From Thiohalophilus sp. (GTDB lineage Bacteria; Pseudomonadota; Gammaproteobacteria; UBA6429; Thiohalophilaceae), in contig NZ_JAXHMV010000003.1 of assembly GCF_034521165.1 (NCBI RefSeq), forward strand, positions 1-43,778: a stretch of DNA of 43,778 nucleotides, read 5' to 3'. The position numbers and the translations under genes are program-made. The notes under the pieces were generated by a model. It was not told the origin of the DNA, did not search any database, and saw only the letters and a list, made by a program, of their open reading frames with translations. Of the stretch, positions 24,981 through 31,871 are shown piece by piece. The first letter of the stretch is position 1. Each line of letters opens with the position of its first letter.

Positions 24981-25909
24981 GGCAGGGCCACCTGCGGGGA
25001 GTGCTGGCCCTGGCGAGTGCCGCGGCGCGCCAGTTCCTGCTCGATCCCGTTGAGGACTTTCCATTTCCAGTTGCACCACTCGGGCGCCAGCAGAATGTGG
25101 CTGGCGGCGGTCCCGGTCAGCCGATGGTAGACAATCTCGACCGGGGTCATTTCCACCAGATCGGCCACCGTCCCGATATAGGTCTGCAGGGACCAGGGCC
25201 GGTATTCATCGCGTCGCCATTGATTGGCCAACAGGGTGCCCTTGACCACATGCAGGGGATGCAACTTCAACCCATCGACACCTTCTTCCAGTACCCGGTG
25301 TAATGAGAGACGGGCATGTTCGGGATCCTCCCCCGGCAGGCCGAGAATCAGATGGGTGCAGACCGGCAGTCCCCGCTGGCGGGCGGCGCGCACCGCCGTT
25401 TGATATTCCGCAAAACCGTGGCCGCGGTTGACCCGTTGCAGGGAGTGATCGAAGGCCGATTGCAGGCCCAGCTCCAGCCAGATCTCGTAGCCTTGATCGT
25501 GATAGTCCTGTAACAGATCCAGCACCTTCTCGGGTGCGCAGTCCGGACGGGTGCCGATGGCCAGGCCGATGACATCGGGTTGTGACAGGGCCGTATCGTA
25601 ACGCTGTTTCAGTACTGCCACATCATCGTAGGTGTTGGTATAGGCCTGAAAGTAGGCGAGAAATTTTTTTGCCCCGGTGCGTTTGGCGAGCACACGCCGA
25701 CCACTTTCCAGTTGCGCGTTAACCGGATCGGGCTGCCGGCCGTTGGGACTGAAGGACACGTTATTGCAAAAGGTGCAGCCACCGCGACCCAGGGTACCGT
25801 CGCGATTGGGACAGGTAAAACCGGCATCGATGGCCAGCTTGTGGACCCGCTCGTGATAGCGGTTCAGCATCATCTGGCCGAAGGTATTGACGTATTCGCA
25901 GAGGGTCAT
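24977..25909 (-). CDS. TIGR01212-family radical SAM protein (YhcC-like)
   Basis: 310 residues. The radical SAM cluster motif is CPNRDGTLGRGGCTFC with Cys33, Cys45 and Cys48, the wide first spacing being specific to this family. Other family segments are GLAIGTRPDC, WLELGLQSAFD and HLILGLPGED. The family's reaction is not established. It is first in the operon with ubiU and ubiV and so falls under the same FNR-type box at 25977. That placement makes a link to anaerobic quinone metabolism worth considering, though the gene family occurs widely without it. The Shine-Dalgarno is weak. Confidence 0.9.
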   Translation of the reverse strand: MTLCEYVNTFGQMMLNRYHERVHKLAIDAGFTCPNRDGTLGRGGCTFCNNVSFSPNGRQPDPVNAQLESGRRVLAKRTGAKKFLAYFQAYTNTYDDVAVLKQRYDTALSQPDVIGLAIGTRPDCAPEKVLDLLQDYHDQGYEIWLELGLQSAFDHSLQRVNRGHGFAEYQTAVRAARQRGLPVCTHLILGLPGEDPEHARLSLHRVLEEGVDGLKLHPLHVVKGTLLANQWRRDEYRPWSLQTYIGTVADLVEMTPVEIVYHRLTGTAASHILLAPEWCNWKWKVLNGIEQELARRGTRQGQHSPQVALP

Positions 25910-25918
25910 GCCGGGCTC

Positions 25919-25935
25919 AAAACAACGGTTGTTTT
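25919..25935. promoter_or_regulatory. 17-bp inverted repeat in the leader of the radical SAM-ubiUV operon
   Basis: AAAACAAC and GTTGTTTT are perfect inverse arms around one G. It ends 10 bases before the minus-strand ATG at 25909, inside the predicted leader. It could be an operator or a small RNA hairpin close to the ribosome binding site. Confidence 0.35.
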
Positions 25936-25976
25936 AACAGAACCATGCAGGCTACTGGAGAAGCCGGAGAGCTCAA

Positions 25977-25990
25977 TTGATCCAGGTCAA
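25977..25990. promoter_or_regulatory. FNR/ANR box between divergent radical SAM genes
   Basis: TTGATCCAGGTCAA matches TTGAT-N4-ATCAA at nine of ten positions. At -41.5 spacing the minus-strand -10 would fall on TAGCCT (25954-25949), leading to the TIGR01212 gene, ubiU and ubiV. On the plus strand TAAACT (26012-26017) is about one base off the same spacing and leads to the radical SAM gene at 26051. The box could serve either side or both. Confidence 0.7.
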
Positions 25991-26050
25991 CGAATGAAAA
26001 CAGTGGACGGCTAAACTCGATGAATTGAGCGACAGAGGAGAGTGGGAACG

Positions 26051-26680
26051 ATGCAGGGTACAAAACAGGTGCTGGAGCAGCCGCCACAGACACTGGCCTA
26101 TCGCCTGCACGGGAATTGTTATCTGAACATTACCTGGCACTGCACACTGCGCTGCCGGTTTTGTCCCAAGTTCAACGGTAGCTGGGAGGTACAGGGATAC
26201 GATCTCTGGTTGCAGAATGAGCCGGACGTCGACCAGATCCTGGCGGCGATTGGCGATCCCGCCGGCTATAACGAGATCGTTTTTTGTGGTTACGGCGAGC
26301 CGACCCTGCGCCTGGATGTTCTGCTGGCGGTCGCCGACGCCCTCAAACAGCAAGGAGCGAGAATTCGGGTTAATACAGACGGGCTGGCCAACCTGGTCCA
26401 TGGTTGTGATGTGACGCCGCGCCTGGCACAGGTGGTGGATGCGGTGTCGATCTCCCTCAATGCCCACGACGAACAACTCTACGATTACCATTGTCGTCCC
26501 AAACGCCATGGCGCTTTCCTGGCTTTGCAGAACTTCGCCCGTCGTGCCCGTGAGCAAGGGATTGACGTGACTCTTACGGCCATCGAGGGGCTCGACGAGG
26601 TCAGCATCCCGGCGTGTGAGAAAATCGCCAGCGAGCTGGGGGTGCAGTTTCGTCCCCGTTACCTGGACCAGGTTGGCTGA
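26051..26680 (+). CDS. TatD-associated radical SAM protein
   Basis: 209 residues from the ATG at 26051, ten bases after AGGAG; a GTG at 26042 is too close to that site. Cluster cysteines are Cys31, Cys35 and Cys38 (CTLRCRFC). Segments CPKFNGSWEVQGYDL, VFCGYGEPTLRLDVLL, RVNTDGLANLVHG and ISLNAHDEQLYDYHCRP fit the short radical SAM family named for its link to TatD nucleases. At ~210 residues it has only the core fold and no extra domain. No tatD gene is adjacent here, although a secreted amidohydrolase lies 3 kb downstream. Reaction unknown. It shares the FNR-type box with the divergent ubiU operon. Confidence 0.88.
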   Translation: MQGTKQVLEQPPQTLAYRLHGNCYLNITWHCTLRCRFCPKFNGSWEVQGYDLWLQNEPDVDQILAAIGDPAGYNEIVFCGYGEPTLRLDVLLAVADALKQQGARIRVNTDGLANLVHGCDVTPRLAQVVDAVSISLNAHDEQLYDYHCRPKRHGAFLALQNFARRAREQGIDVTLTAIEGLDEVSIPACEKIASELGVQFRPRYLDQVG

Positions 26681-26758
26681 ATTTCGGCGACCTTGTTTTC
26701 CTGTTTTACCGATTCGGTTATTCTCCTTCCACGAACCACAGGAAGAAGGAATAACAGG

Positions 26759-27736
26759 ATGTTTTTACAACCGTTTTCCATCCGTACCGGTGTCTTTTTG
26801 TTGGCCGGGCTTATCATTGTGCCGGCCCAGGCGCAATTGTTTGATGAGCGGGCAAACTGGGCCAGTCGCGACCGACAGGCCGAGGCGTATGTGAGTGCCG
26901 GCGTGGCGCAGGGCAAGGCCAACGAGCTGGTCTACGGGCAGCCTTCCAGCTGGCCGACGGATTACAAGCTGAGTCAGCTTATCTGGGAGACCCGCCAGTT
27001 GCCGATGCTGAGCGCCGGGGTCAGCGCCCGTTTCGGCCTGGTGACGCTCAACCTGCAGGGGCGCCTGGGGATCACTGCCGGTGACGCCGTGATGGACGAT
27101 TATGACTGGGTCTATACCAACAGGGACTGGTCGCACTGGTCGCATCACGAGGATACCGATGTCACCGAGGCCTGGGCCTGGGATATCAGCCTGGATTTTG
27201 AACTGACTGGCAGTGAGTCCATGGAACTGGCCGGCGTGCTGGGTTACAAGCAGGAGCTGTGGGCCTGGGAAAGCTACGGGGGCAGCTATATCTATTCAAG
27301 CAGCGGCAATTTCCGGGACGACAGCGGCAGCTTTACACCCGGCCAGCCGGTGATCAGTTATGAGCAGCGCTTCAGGGTACCCTATATCGGACTCAGGTTC
27401 ACCGGCGAAACCCTCAACTGGCGCTTTGGGGCCCGCTACCTTTACAGCAATCAGGTCGATGTCGCGGCCATCGATCATCATTATCTGCGCGATCTGATCT
27501 TCGAAGACAGCTTCAGTCCCGGCGAGATGAGCAGTTATGAGATCAGCATCGAATACCGCCTGAGCAGACAACTCGGCCTGCTGGCGCGCTATGACGTGCA
27601 GGATTATGCGGAGGTGCGCGGGGATACGCTCTACCGGGATTCGAATACCGGCGCCGTCACCGGTTATTGCACCAACTGCGCCGGAGCCGACAATCGTAGC
27701 GAGCTGGTGTCAGTCGGGTTAAGTTACCGTTTTTAA
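26759..27736 (+). CDS. Omptin-family outer-membrane protease
   Basis: 325 residues; the ATG at 26759 follows AAGAAGGA. Signal peptide ends at AQA (~residue 25). Omptin signatures are strong: GGSYIYSSSGNFRDDSGSF, then YEQRFRVPYIGL, and the C-terminal strand ends in Phe (VSVGLSYRF). Catalytic residues line up with OmpT: DxDW at Asp114/Asp116 and the Asp-His dyad at Asp239/His241 in AIDHHYL. Also present is WSHWSHHEDTDV, the surface loop where OmpT has W-DESRHPDT. Omptins are ten-stranded barrels that cut surface peptides, commonly next to basic residues, and need LPS. The family is best known from enterobacteria, so an environmental copy is of interest. Confidence 0.93.
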   Translation: MFLQPFSIRTGVFLLAGLIIVPAQAQLFDERANWASRDRQAEAYVSAGVAQGKANELVYGQPSSWPTDYKLSQLIWETRQLPMLSAGVSARFGLVTLNLQGRLGITAGDAVMDDYDWVYTNRDWSHWSHHEDTDVTEAWAWDISLDFELTGSESMELAGVLGYKQELWAWESYGGSYIYSSSGNFRDDSGSFTPGQPVISYEQRFRVPYIGLRFTGETLNWRFGARYLYSNQVDVAAIDHHYLRDLIFEDSFSPGEMSSYEISIEYRLSRQLGLLARYDVQDYAEVRGDTLYRDSNTGAVTGYCTNCAGADNRSELVSVGLSYRF

Positions 27737-27842
27737 AGCCAAAATTCCGAAACCGTGGACCCTGTGGAAAATACTGGTACCATTAAGGGAAAACCCCAAT
27801 CTGCCGATAACACTAAACAAATATTAAAAAAGAGTGTACAGG

Positions 27843-29738
27843 ATGCATTTTCCCCGGGCCGGTAGCTTCCTGCCGATACTGTTTGTTTTGTTGCTGCTGT
27901 CACTGGAAGACACTCCTGTTTGGGCCGGGGAAGGCCTGTTCGAAGAGATGCCGGTGGTACTCTCCGCCACCCGCCTGCGCCAGTCGGTGCGCGATGCCCC
28001 CATTTCCATGACCGTCATCGATCGCCAGATGATCGAGGCCTCCGGTTTTACCGAAATTCCCGACCTCATGCGCCTGGTGCCCGGCTTCGTCGTTGATTAC
28101 GATAGCGGCCATCTGCCGGTGACCGGCTATCACATGTTGCACGATCGCTATGTGCGTCATCAGCAGGTACTGATCGATGGGCGTTCGGTCTATACCCCGA
28201 TTCTCGGCGGTGTGCCCTGGGTCGATCTGCCAATTACCCTGGATGATATCGAACGCATCGAGGTGGTCCGCGGTCCCAACGCGGCCAGTTACGGTTCCAA
28301 TTCCTTTATGGGGGTGATCAATATTATTACCCGCGATTCGGCGCTGGATCGCGGCACCAGTGTCAAAACCAACATTGGCGATAATGGCCTGCGCGAGGGA
28401 TTTTTGCGTTATGGCAACAATCTGGGGGATATGGATTATGTGTTTTCATTCGGTTATCGGGAAGATCACGGCTTCAAGAAGCGTCACGACAGTAAAGAAG
28501 TGAAAATGGTGACTTTCCGGGGCGATTACCAGGTCAATAACCGGGATTCATTAATATTTCAGATGGGTTATAACGGCGGAACACGCCAGGAAGATAATTC
28601 GATAAGACCGGATGAATATCCGGATTACGAGCGTCAGGTCAATTCCCAATATCAGCAAGTCCGCTGGATCAGAGCCCTGCCGGATTACGGGGAGTTGCGA
28701 CTGCAGTACTATCGCACCGCCATCAATGAGGAAAAGGATTACATCACCAACGATCAGAACTATGACACCGAACGCCATGACCTTGAGTTACAGCATACCT
28801 TTAATGTCGGCGAGAAAGTCAGAGTGGCCTGGGGTGGCAGTTATCGTCGGGACCGGTCCGAGAGCGATTACTTTGTCATCGAACAGGCGCCGGAATATAT
28901 CAATATCGGGCGCGTGTTTGCCAATATGGAATATCGTCACTCACGCAATCTGGTCATTAACGGCGGATTGATGATTGAAGATAACGATCTGGCCGGCGTG
29001 GATTACCTGCCCCGGCTGGGTATCAATTATCACCTTTCTCCACGCGATACGGTACGGGCCAGCGTCTCGCGTGCCACGCGCGAGCCGGTGCTGACCGAGG
29101 AGTATCCCTATCTTGATGACATATTACCCGGTGGCTTTTACTGGGAAAACGATGTCGAGCCGGAATACATTACCGCTTATGAGCTCGGTTATCTGACAGA
29201 AACCAGAGACGGGGCAATCAATGCTGATTTAAAGCTGTTCTATGAGGATGTCACTGATCTGATTCTATACGATGATAGCGCCCCGGACGGTACCTATTGG
29301 TTTAACAACTTTGACGATGTTGCTATAAAAGGACTTGAAGCTCAGATTACGCTGCGGCCATCAGACCGCGCCCGGGTTCATATTGCTTTTTCCCGAACAA
29401 GTATTGATTCCACGAATGTTGCCAAGGCGAGTGCCTATGACCGCGCGGCGCCGCGTAATTCCCTGAGTATTCTGGGAATGTGGCAATTCAAAAACAACTA
29501 TTCCGGAAGCCTCGGGTTTTACAAAAAAGACGGGCACAAGAATCTCGCGGTCGAAAATGATACGTATAAACCCTACAAACGGGTAGATATGCGGCTGGCG
29601 AAAAAATTCGGGGCCCGTTCCCGTCAGCAGGAACTGGCAGTGGTAGTCCAAAATGTGTTTGACGAGGTGCAGGAAAGCCGGCTGCATAACTTTCCCGAGC
29701 GACGTTTTTATGTTTCTTATAAACTGGATTTTGAATAA
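27843..29738 (+). CDS. TonB-dependent outer-membrane receptor
   Basis: 631 residues from the ATG at 27843 (GTG at 27834 also in frame). Signal peptide ~1-28 (ends VWAG). The plug domain runs ~35-155: VVLSATRLRQSVRDAPISMT, HQQVLIDGRSVYTPILGG, IERIEVVRGPNAASYGSNSF, GVINIITR. The rest is the 22-strand barrel and ends RRFYVSYKLDFE, with the aromatic/hydrophobic signature one residue from the end. Such receptors import siderophores, cobalamin or other large ligands using TonB. The ligand cannot be named; no convincing Fur box or cobalamin riboswitch lies in the 106 bases upstream. Its stop is one base from the convergent amidohydrolase stop. Confidence 0.93.
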   Translation: MHFPRAGSFLPILFVLLLLSLEDTPVWAGEGLFEEMPVVLSATRLRQSVRDAPISMTVIDRQMIEASGFTEIPDLMRLVPGFVVDYDSGHLPVTGYHMLHDRYVRHQQVLIDGRSVYTPILGGVPWVDLPITLDDIERIEVVRGPNAASYGSNSFMGVINIITRDSALDRGTSVKTNIGDNGLREGFLRYGNNLGDMDYVFSFGYREDHGFKKRHDSKEVKMVTFRGDYQVNNRDSLIFQMGYNGGTRQEDNSIRPDEYPDYERQVNSQYQQVRWIRALPDYGELRLQYYRTAINEEKDYITNDQNYDTERHDLELQHTFNVGEKVRVAWGGSYRRDRSESDYFVIEQAPEYINIGRVFANMEYRHSRNLVINGGLMIEDNDLAGVDYLPRLGINYHLSPRDTVRASVSRATREPVLTEEYPYLDDILPGGFYWENDVEPEYITAYELGYLTETRDGAINADLKLFYEDVTDLILYDDSAPDGTYWFNNFDDVAIKGLEAQITLRPSDRARVHIAFSRTSIDSTNVAKASAYDRAAPRNSLSILGMWQFKNNYSGSLGFYKKDGHKNLAVENDTYKPYKRVDMRLAKKFGARSRQQELAVVVQNVFDEVQESRLHNFPERRFYVSYKLDFE

Positions 29739-29739
29739 T

Positions 29740-30558
29740 TCAGTTCGCTTTTGAGGGCAGCAGGATGCTTCTTGCGTTGTGATAAGCCAGCTGTTTCGCA
29801 ACATCCGGCGGCAATTGTTCAAGCCAGCTGCGAATCGTTCGGGTTGTATCGCCGTATTTGTGCCATTGTTCGCTGCTGAAAGTATCCACCCCGACCAGAA
29901 ACCTGTCCGGAAAACGAATCAATAATTCGTACCACGCTTCATCCAGCTTGCCATCCGGGGCAATTCGCTCATTGCGTACCGATAGATCGATATACAGATT
30001 CGGATAACGGTTCAGATAATCCGCCAGCAGATCCGGATAGGGATAGGCGCCGGCATGGGCCCAGATAACACTGACCCCGGTCCCAATCTCATAAATGGTA
30101 TCGATGACGGCCGGGTCGGTGTGCATCAGCAGCGGTAATCCTTGCTGCATGGCCAGTTGCACCAGTTGGCGTAAAACCGGGCTATGGCGATTTTCAGCAA
30201 AGATATGCAGTTCGCCAATCCCGCGCCAATTGCCGGATTCCAGCTGGCTGGCAACCCGGGCCGGCACGCTCGTGTCCCGATGCCAGTTCTGTTTGTCGGC
30301 GAACTGTTCATAGACCCCGAGAAACGGGATGATCCGATCCGGCGCTCGCTCGTACAGCGTTTGCACCAGTTGAGGAGGGCGGCTGGTGACCAGGGCACGG
30401 CTGATATGGTTACGCTGCAGTATCCGGATAATCGCCTGCGGGGTGAATTCTTGCGCATGGTTTTCGTTATAGTGCAGATGCGCGTCGAACAGGGGTAACT
30501 CCGCATTGACGACGGACGTGAACGGGAAAACAAGCAGCAATAGCGCGGTACGGAGCAT
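29740..30558 (-). CDS. Secreted amidohydrolase-family (TIM-barrel) hydrolase
   Basis: 272 residues from the ATG at 30558. The frame is open further upstream but runs into a terminator and repeats, so the shorter start with a signal peptide (MLRTALLLLVFPFTSVVNA) is chosen. Metal-site motifs of the amidohydrolase-2/TatD-like superfamily are present: DAHLHYNE, GELHIFAE, LLMHTDP, IWAHAGAYP and VGVDTFS. Export signal plus this fold suggests a periplasmic hydrolase; substrate unknown. No good Shine-Dalgarno is visible. Confidence 0.8.
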   Translation of the reverse strand: MLRTALLLLVFPFTSVVNAELPLFDAHLHYNENHAQEFTPQAIIRILQRNHISRALVTSRPPQLVQTLYERAPDRIIPFLGVYEQFADKQNWHRDTSVPARVASQLESGNWRGIGELHIFAENRHSPVLRQLVQLAMQQGLPLLMHTDPAVIDTIYEIGTGVSVIWAHAGAYPYPDLLADYLNRYPNLYIDLSVRNERIAPDGKLDEAWYELLIRFPDRFLVGVDTFSSEQWHKYGDTTRTIRSWLEQLPPDVAKQLAYHNARSILLPSKAN

Positions 30559-30588
30559 GGCTGAAAGAATAGCATCCCCGGCGGTCCG

Positions 30589-30631
30589 AAAATGCAAAAG
30601 GGTCTTCCCAAGGAAGACCCTTTTGCATTTT
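30589..30631. terminator. Very long perfect hairpin, likely bidirectional terminator
   Basis: A 20-base arm (30589-30608) pairs perfectly with 30612-30631 around the three-base loop CAA. The stem ends in TTTTGCATTTT, so on both strands it has U-rich sequence after a GC-rich core. On the minus strand it closes the tRNA-Arg repeat array; on the plus strand nothing obvious needs it. Confidence 0.8.
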
Positions 30632-30632
30632 A

Positions 30633-30984
30633 TGGCGCGCCCGACAGGATTATTCGCCGCACAGCGGCTCACCCCTTCGGGGCCGCCGTTGCTGACGCGC
30701 CGGCGTTCTGCGCAACCTCCGGTTGCTTGTCGAACCTGTTTCACAGGTTCTCATCCTGTGGGCGAAAAGCAAAAAGCCCATACTACATAGTATGGGCTTT
30801 TATTTATTTGGCGCGCCCGACAGGATTATTCGCCGCACAGCGGCTCACCCCTTCGGGGCCGCCGTTGCTGACGCGCCGGCGTTCTGCGCAACCTCCGGTT
30901 GCTTGTCGAACCTGTTTCACAGGTTCTCATCCTGTGGGCGTAAAGCAAAAAGCCCATACTATGTAGTATGGGCTTTTATTTATT
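30633..30984 (-). repeat. Two tandem 176-bp structured repeats ending in the tRNA-Arg 3' sequence
   Basis: Units 30633-30808 and 30809-30984 differ at only three positions. On the minus strand each has a terminator-like hairpin (30948-30977 and 30772-30801: AAAAGCCCATACTA and its inverse). A folded ~132-nt part follows (30809-30940 and 30633-30764). Its last 19 bases equal the tRNA-Arg 3' end including CCA. In the folded part CGCCCACAGGAT pairs with ATCCTGTCGGGCG as a closing stem. Inside are hairpins GAACCTG/CAGGTTC, GCAACC/GGTTGC and GCGGCCCC/GGGG..GCCGC. Of the three differences, two fall in the terminator loop (CA versus TG). With the flanking tRNA and hairpin this accounts for the gene-free stretch 30559-31274. 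Open frames across it look like by-products. Confidence 0.9.
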
Positions 30985-31061
30985 TGGCGCGCCCGACAGG
31001 ATTCGAACCTGTGACCTTCGGTGTCGGAGACCGATACTCTATCCAGCTGAGCTACGGGCGC
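30985..31061 (-). tRNA. argX: tRNA-Arg(CCG)
   Basis: 77 nt with encoded CCA. The acceptor stem GCGCCCG pairs with CGGGCGC. D stem GCTC/GAGT, anticodon stem TCGGT/ACCGA with loop CTCCGAC (anticodon CCG), and T arm ACAGG-TTCGAAT-CCTGT are all intact. It reads the rare codon CGG. Its 3' end is followed after seven bases by a terminator-like hairpin and then the structured repeats. Confidence 0.97.
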
Positions 31062-31274
31062 GTTATCTGTATAACCCAGTGAAACTCTTGGTTTTTTGGG
31101 TAAGGACAGCGCGTAGCTTAACGTTCCCGCGGGTTTTCGTCCACACGGGAATCAGACAGGTTCGGGGGCGGTGGTGGCGCGGGTGCTTTACGATTATAAT
31201 CGGCGCAAAATTTGACATCGGTCGGGCGCGTTGCAGGCGCCGGCCACAGGCTAGCTAACGTAGAGGGGAGCAAC

Positions 31275-31742
31275 GTGGACCAAAAAGACACGGATTTTAT
31301 GAAGGTTTTTGTGGGGATTCTGATTGGCCTGCTGGTATTCATGGTGCTGGCCATCATCGGCGCCAATGCCATCAGCGGCAAGGATTCCGTGGATGTCCAG
31401 AATGATCCGCGGGTGCAGGCGGCCATCGAGGAGCGGATCGCGCCCATCGGCCAGGTGAACACGGCCGAGGTCAAGCAGGAAACCGCTGGCGGCGGGGGCG
31501 GGGCTGACGGCAAGTCAGTCTATGATTCGGCCTGTATGGCCTGCCACGCTACCGGTGCGGCCGGCGCGCCGATACTGGGTAACAAGGGGGCCTGGGCGGA
31601 TCGTATCGCCAAGGGTAACGATACCCTGTTCGACCACGCCATCAACGGCTTCAAGGGTATGCCGCCCAAAGGCGGTAACGCCGGCCTGAGCGACGAGGAA
31701 GTCAAGGCCGCCGTGAAATACATGGTGGGCGAAAGCAAATAG
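31275..31742 (+). CDS. Membrane-anchored cytochrome c5
   Basis: 155 residues from a GTG at 31275, 4 bases after GAGGGGAG. An uncleaved membrane anchor spans ~residues 10-31 (KVFVGILIGLLVFMVLAIIG). A Glu/Gly-rich linker (~40-80) follows, then a c5 heme domain with CMACH at 87-91 and the likely ligand Met in FKGMPPKGG. The heme domain closely resembles that of the soluble c5 at 4366 (ATGAAGAPILGNKGAWADRI against GTGAAGAPKLEKSAWADRL), so these are paralogs in different settings. It should pass electrons at the outer face of the inner membrane. It is monocistronic and ends at a terminator. Confidence 0.92.
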   Translation: MDQKDTDFMKVFVGILIGLLVFMVLAIIGANAISGKDSVDVQNDPRVQAAIEERIAPIGQVNTAEVKQETAGGGGGADGKSVYDSACMACHATGAAGAPILGNKGAWADRIAKGNDTLFDHAINGFKGMPPKGGNAGLSDEEVKAAVKYMVGESK

Positions 31743-31763
31743 GCCGCCGGCCATCCCCTTCGG

Positions 31764-31871
31764 GGAGTGACGAGTGACGAGTGACGAGTAACGAGGCAAA
31801 GAAAAGCCGGGCGATGCCCGGCTTTTTCTTTATTACTTCCTCGTCCCTCGTCACTCGTTACTCGTCCCTGT
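31764..31871. repeat. Foldback element GAGTGACGAGTAACGAG around a terminator
   Basis: The left arm 31764-31796 repeats GAGTGACGAG. The right arm 31839-31870 reads CCTCGTCCCTCGTCACTCGT and further inverse units. Between them at 31802-31826 is AAAAGCCGGGC-GAT-GCCCGGCTTTT with T-rich flanks, a terminator for the cytochrome and, in reverse, for rep. The rep stop codon lies in the right arm. The same family is at 35606-35701 and in part at 14871. Confidence 0.85.
31802..31828. terminator. Bidirectional Rho-independent terminator
   Basis: AAAAGCCGGGC pairs with GCCCGGCTTTT around GAT. T runs occur on the right of the plus strand and, as AAAA, on the left for the minus strand. It ends the convergent cytochrome c5 and rep genes. 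Confidence 0.9.

Noticed and set aside
27737..27842. Fur box or cobalamin riboswitch before the TonB-dependent receptor
   Set aside because: The AT-rich sequence does not reach a convincing Fur match and is too short for a cobalamin riboswitch.
30633..30827. Extra tRNA genes at the two repeat copies
   Set aside because: Only the last 19 bases match tRNA-Arg; there is no anticodon arm or D arm.
30592..31082. Plus-strand frames through the tRNA repeats
   Set aside because: They translate the 176-bp repeat, the terminators and the antisense of the tRNA; the peptides repeat with the DNA and have no start signals.
31764..31871. Phage attachment or integration site
   Set aside because: The repeats are inverse arms around a terminator, with no integrase gene or direct-repeat boundary.
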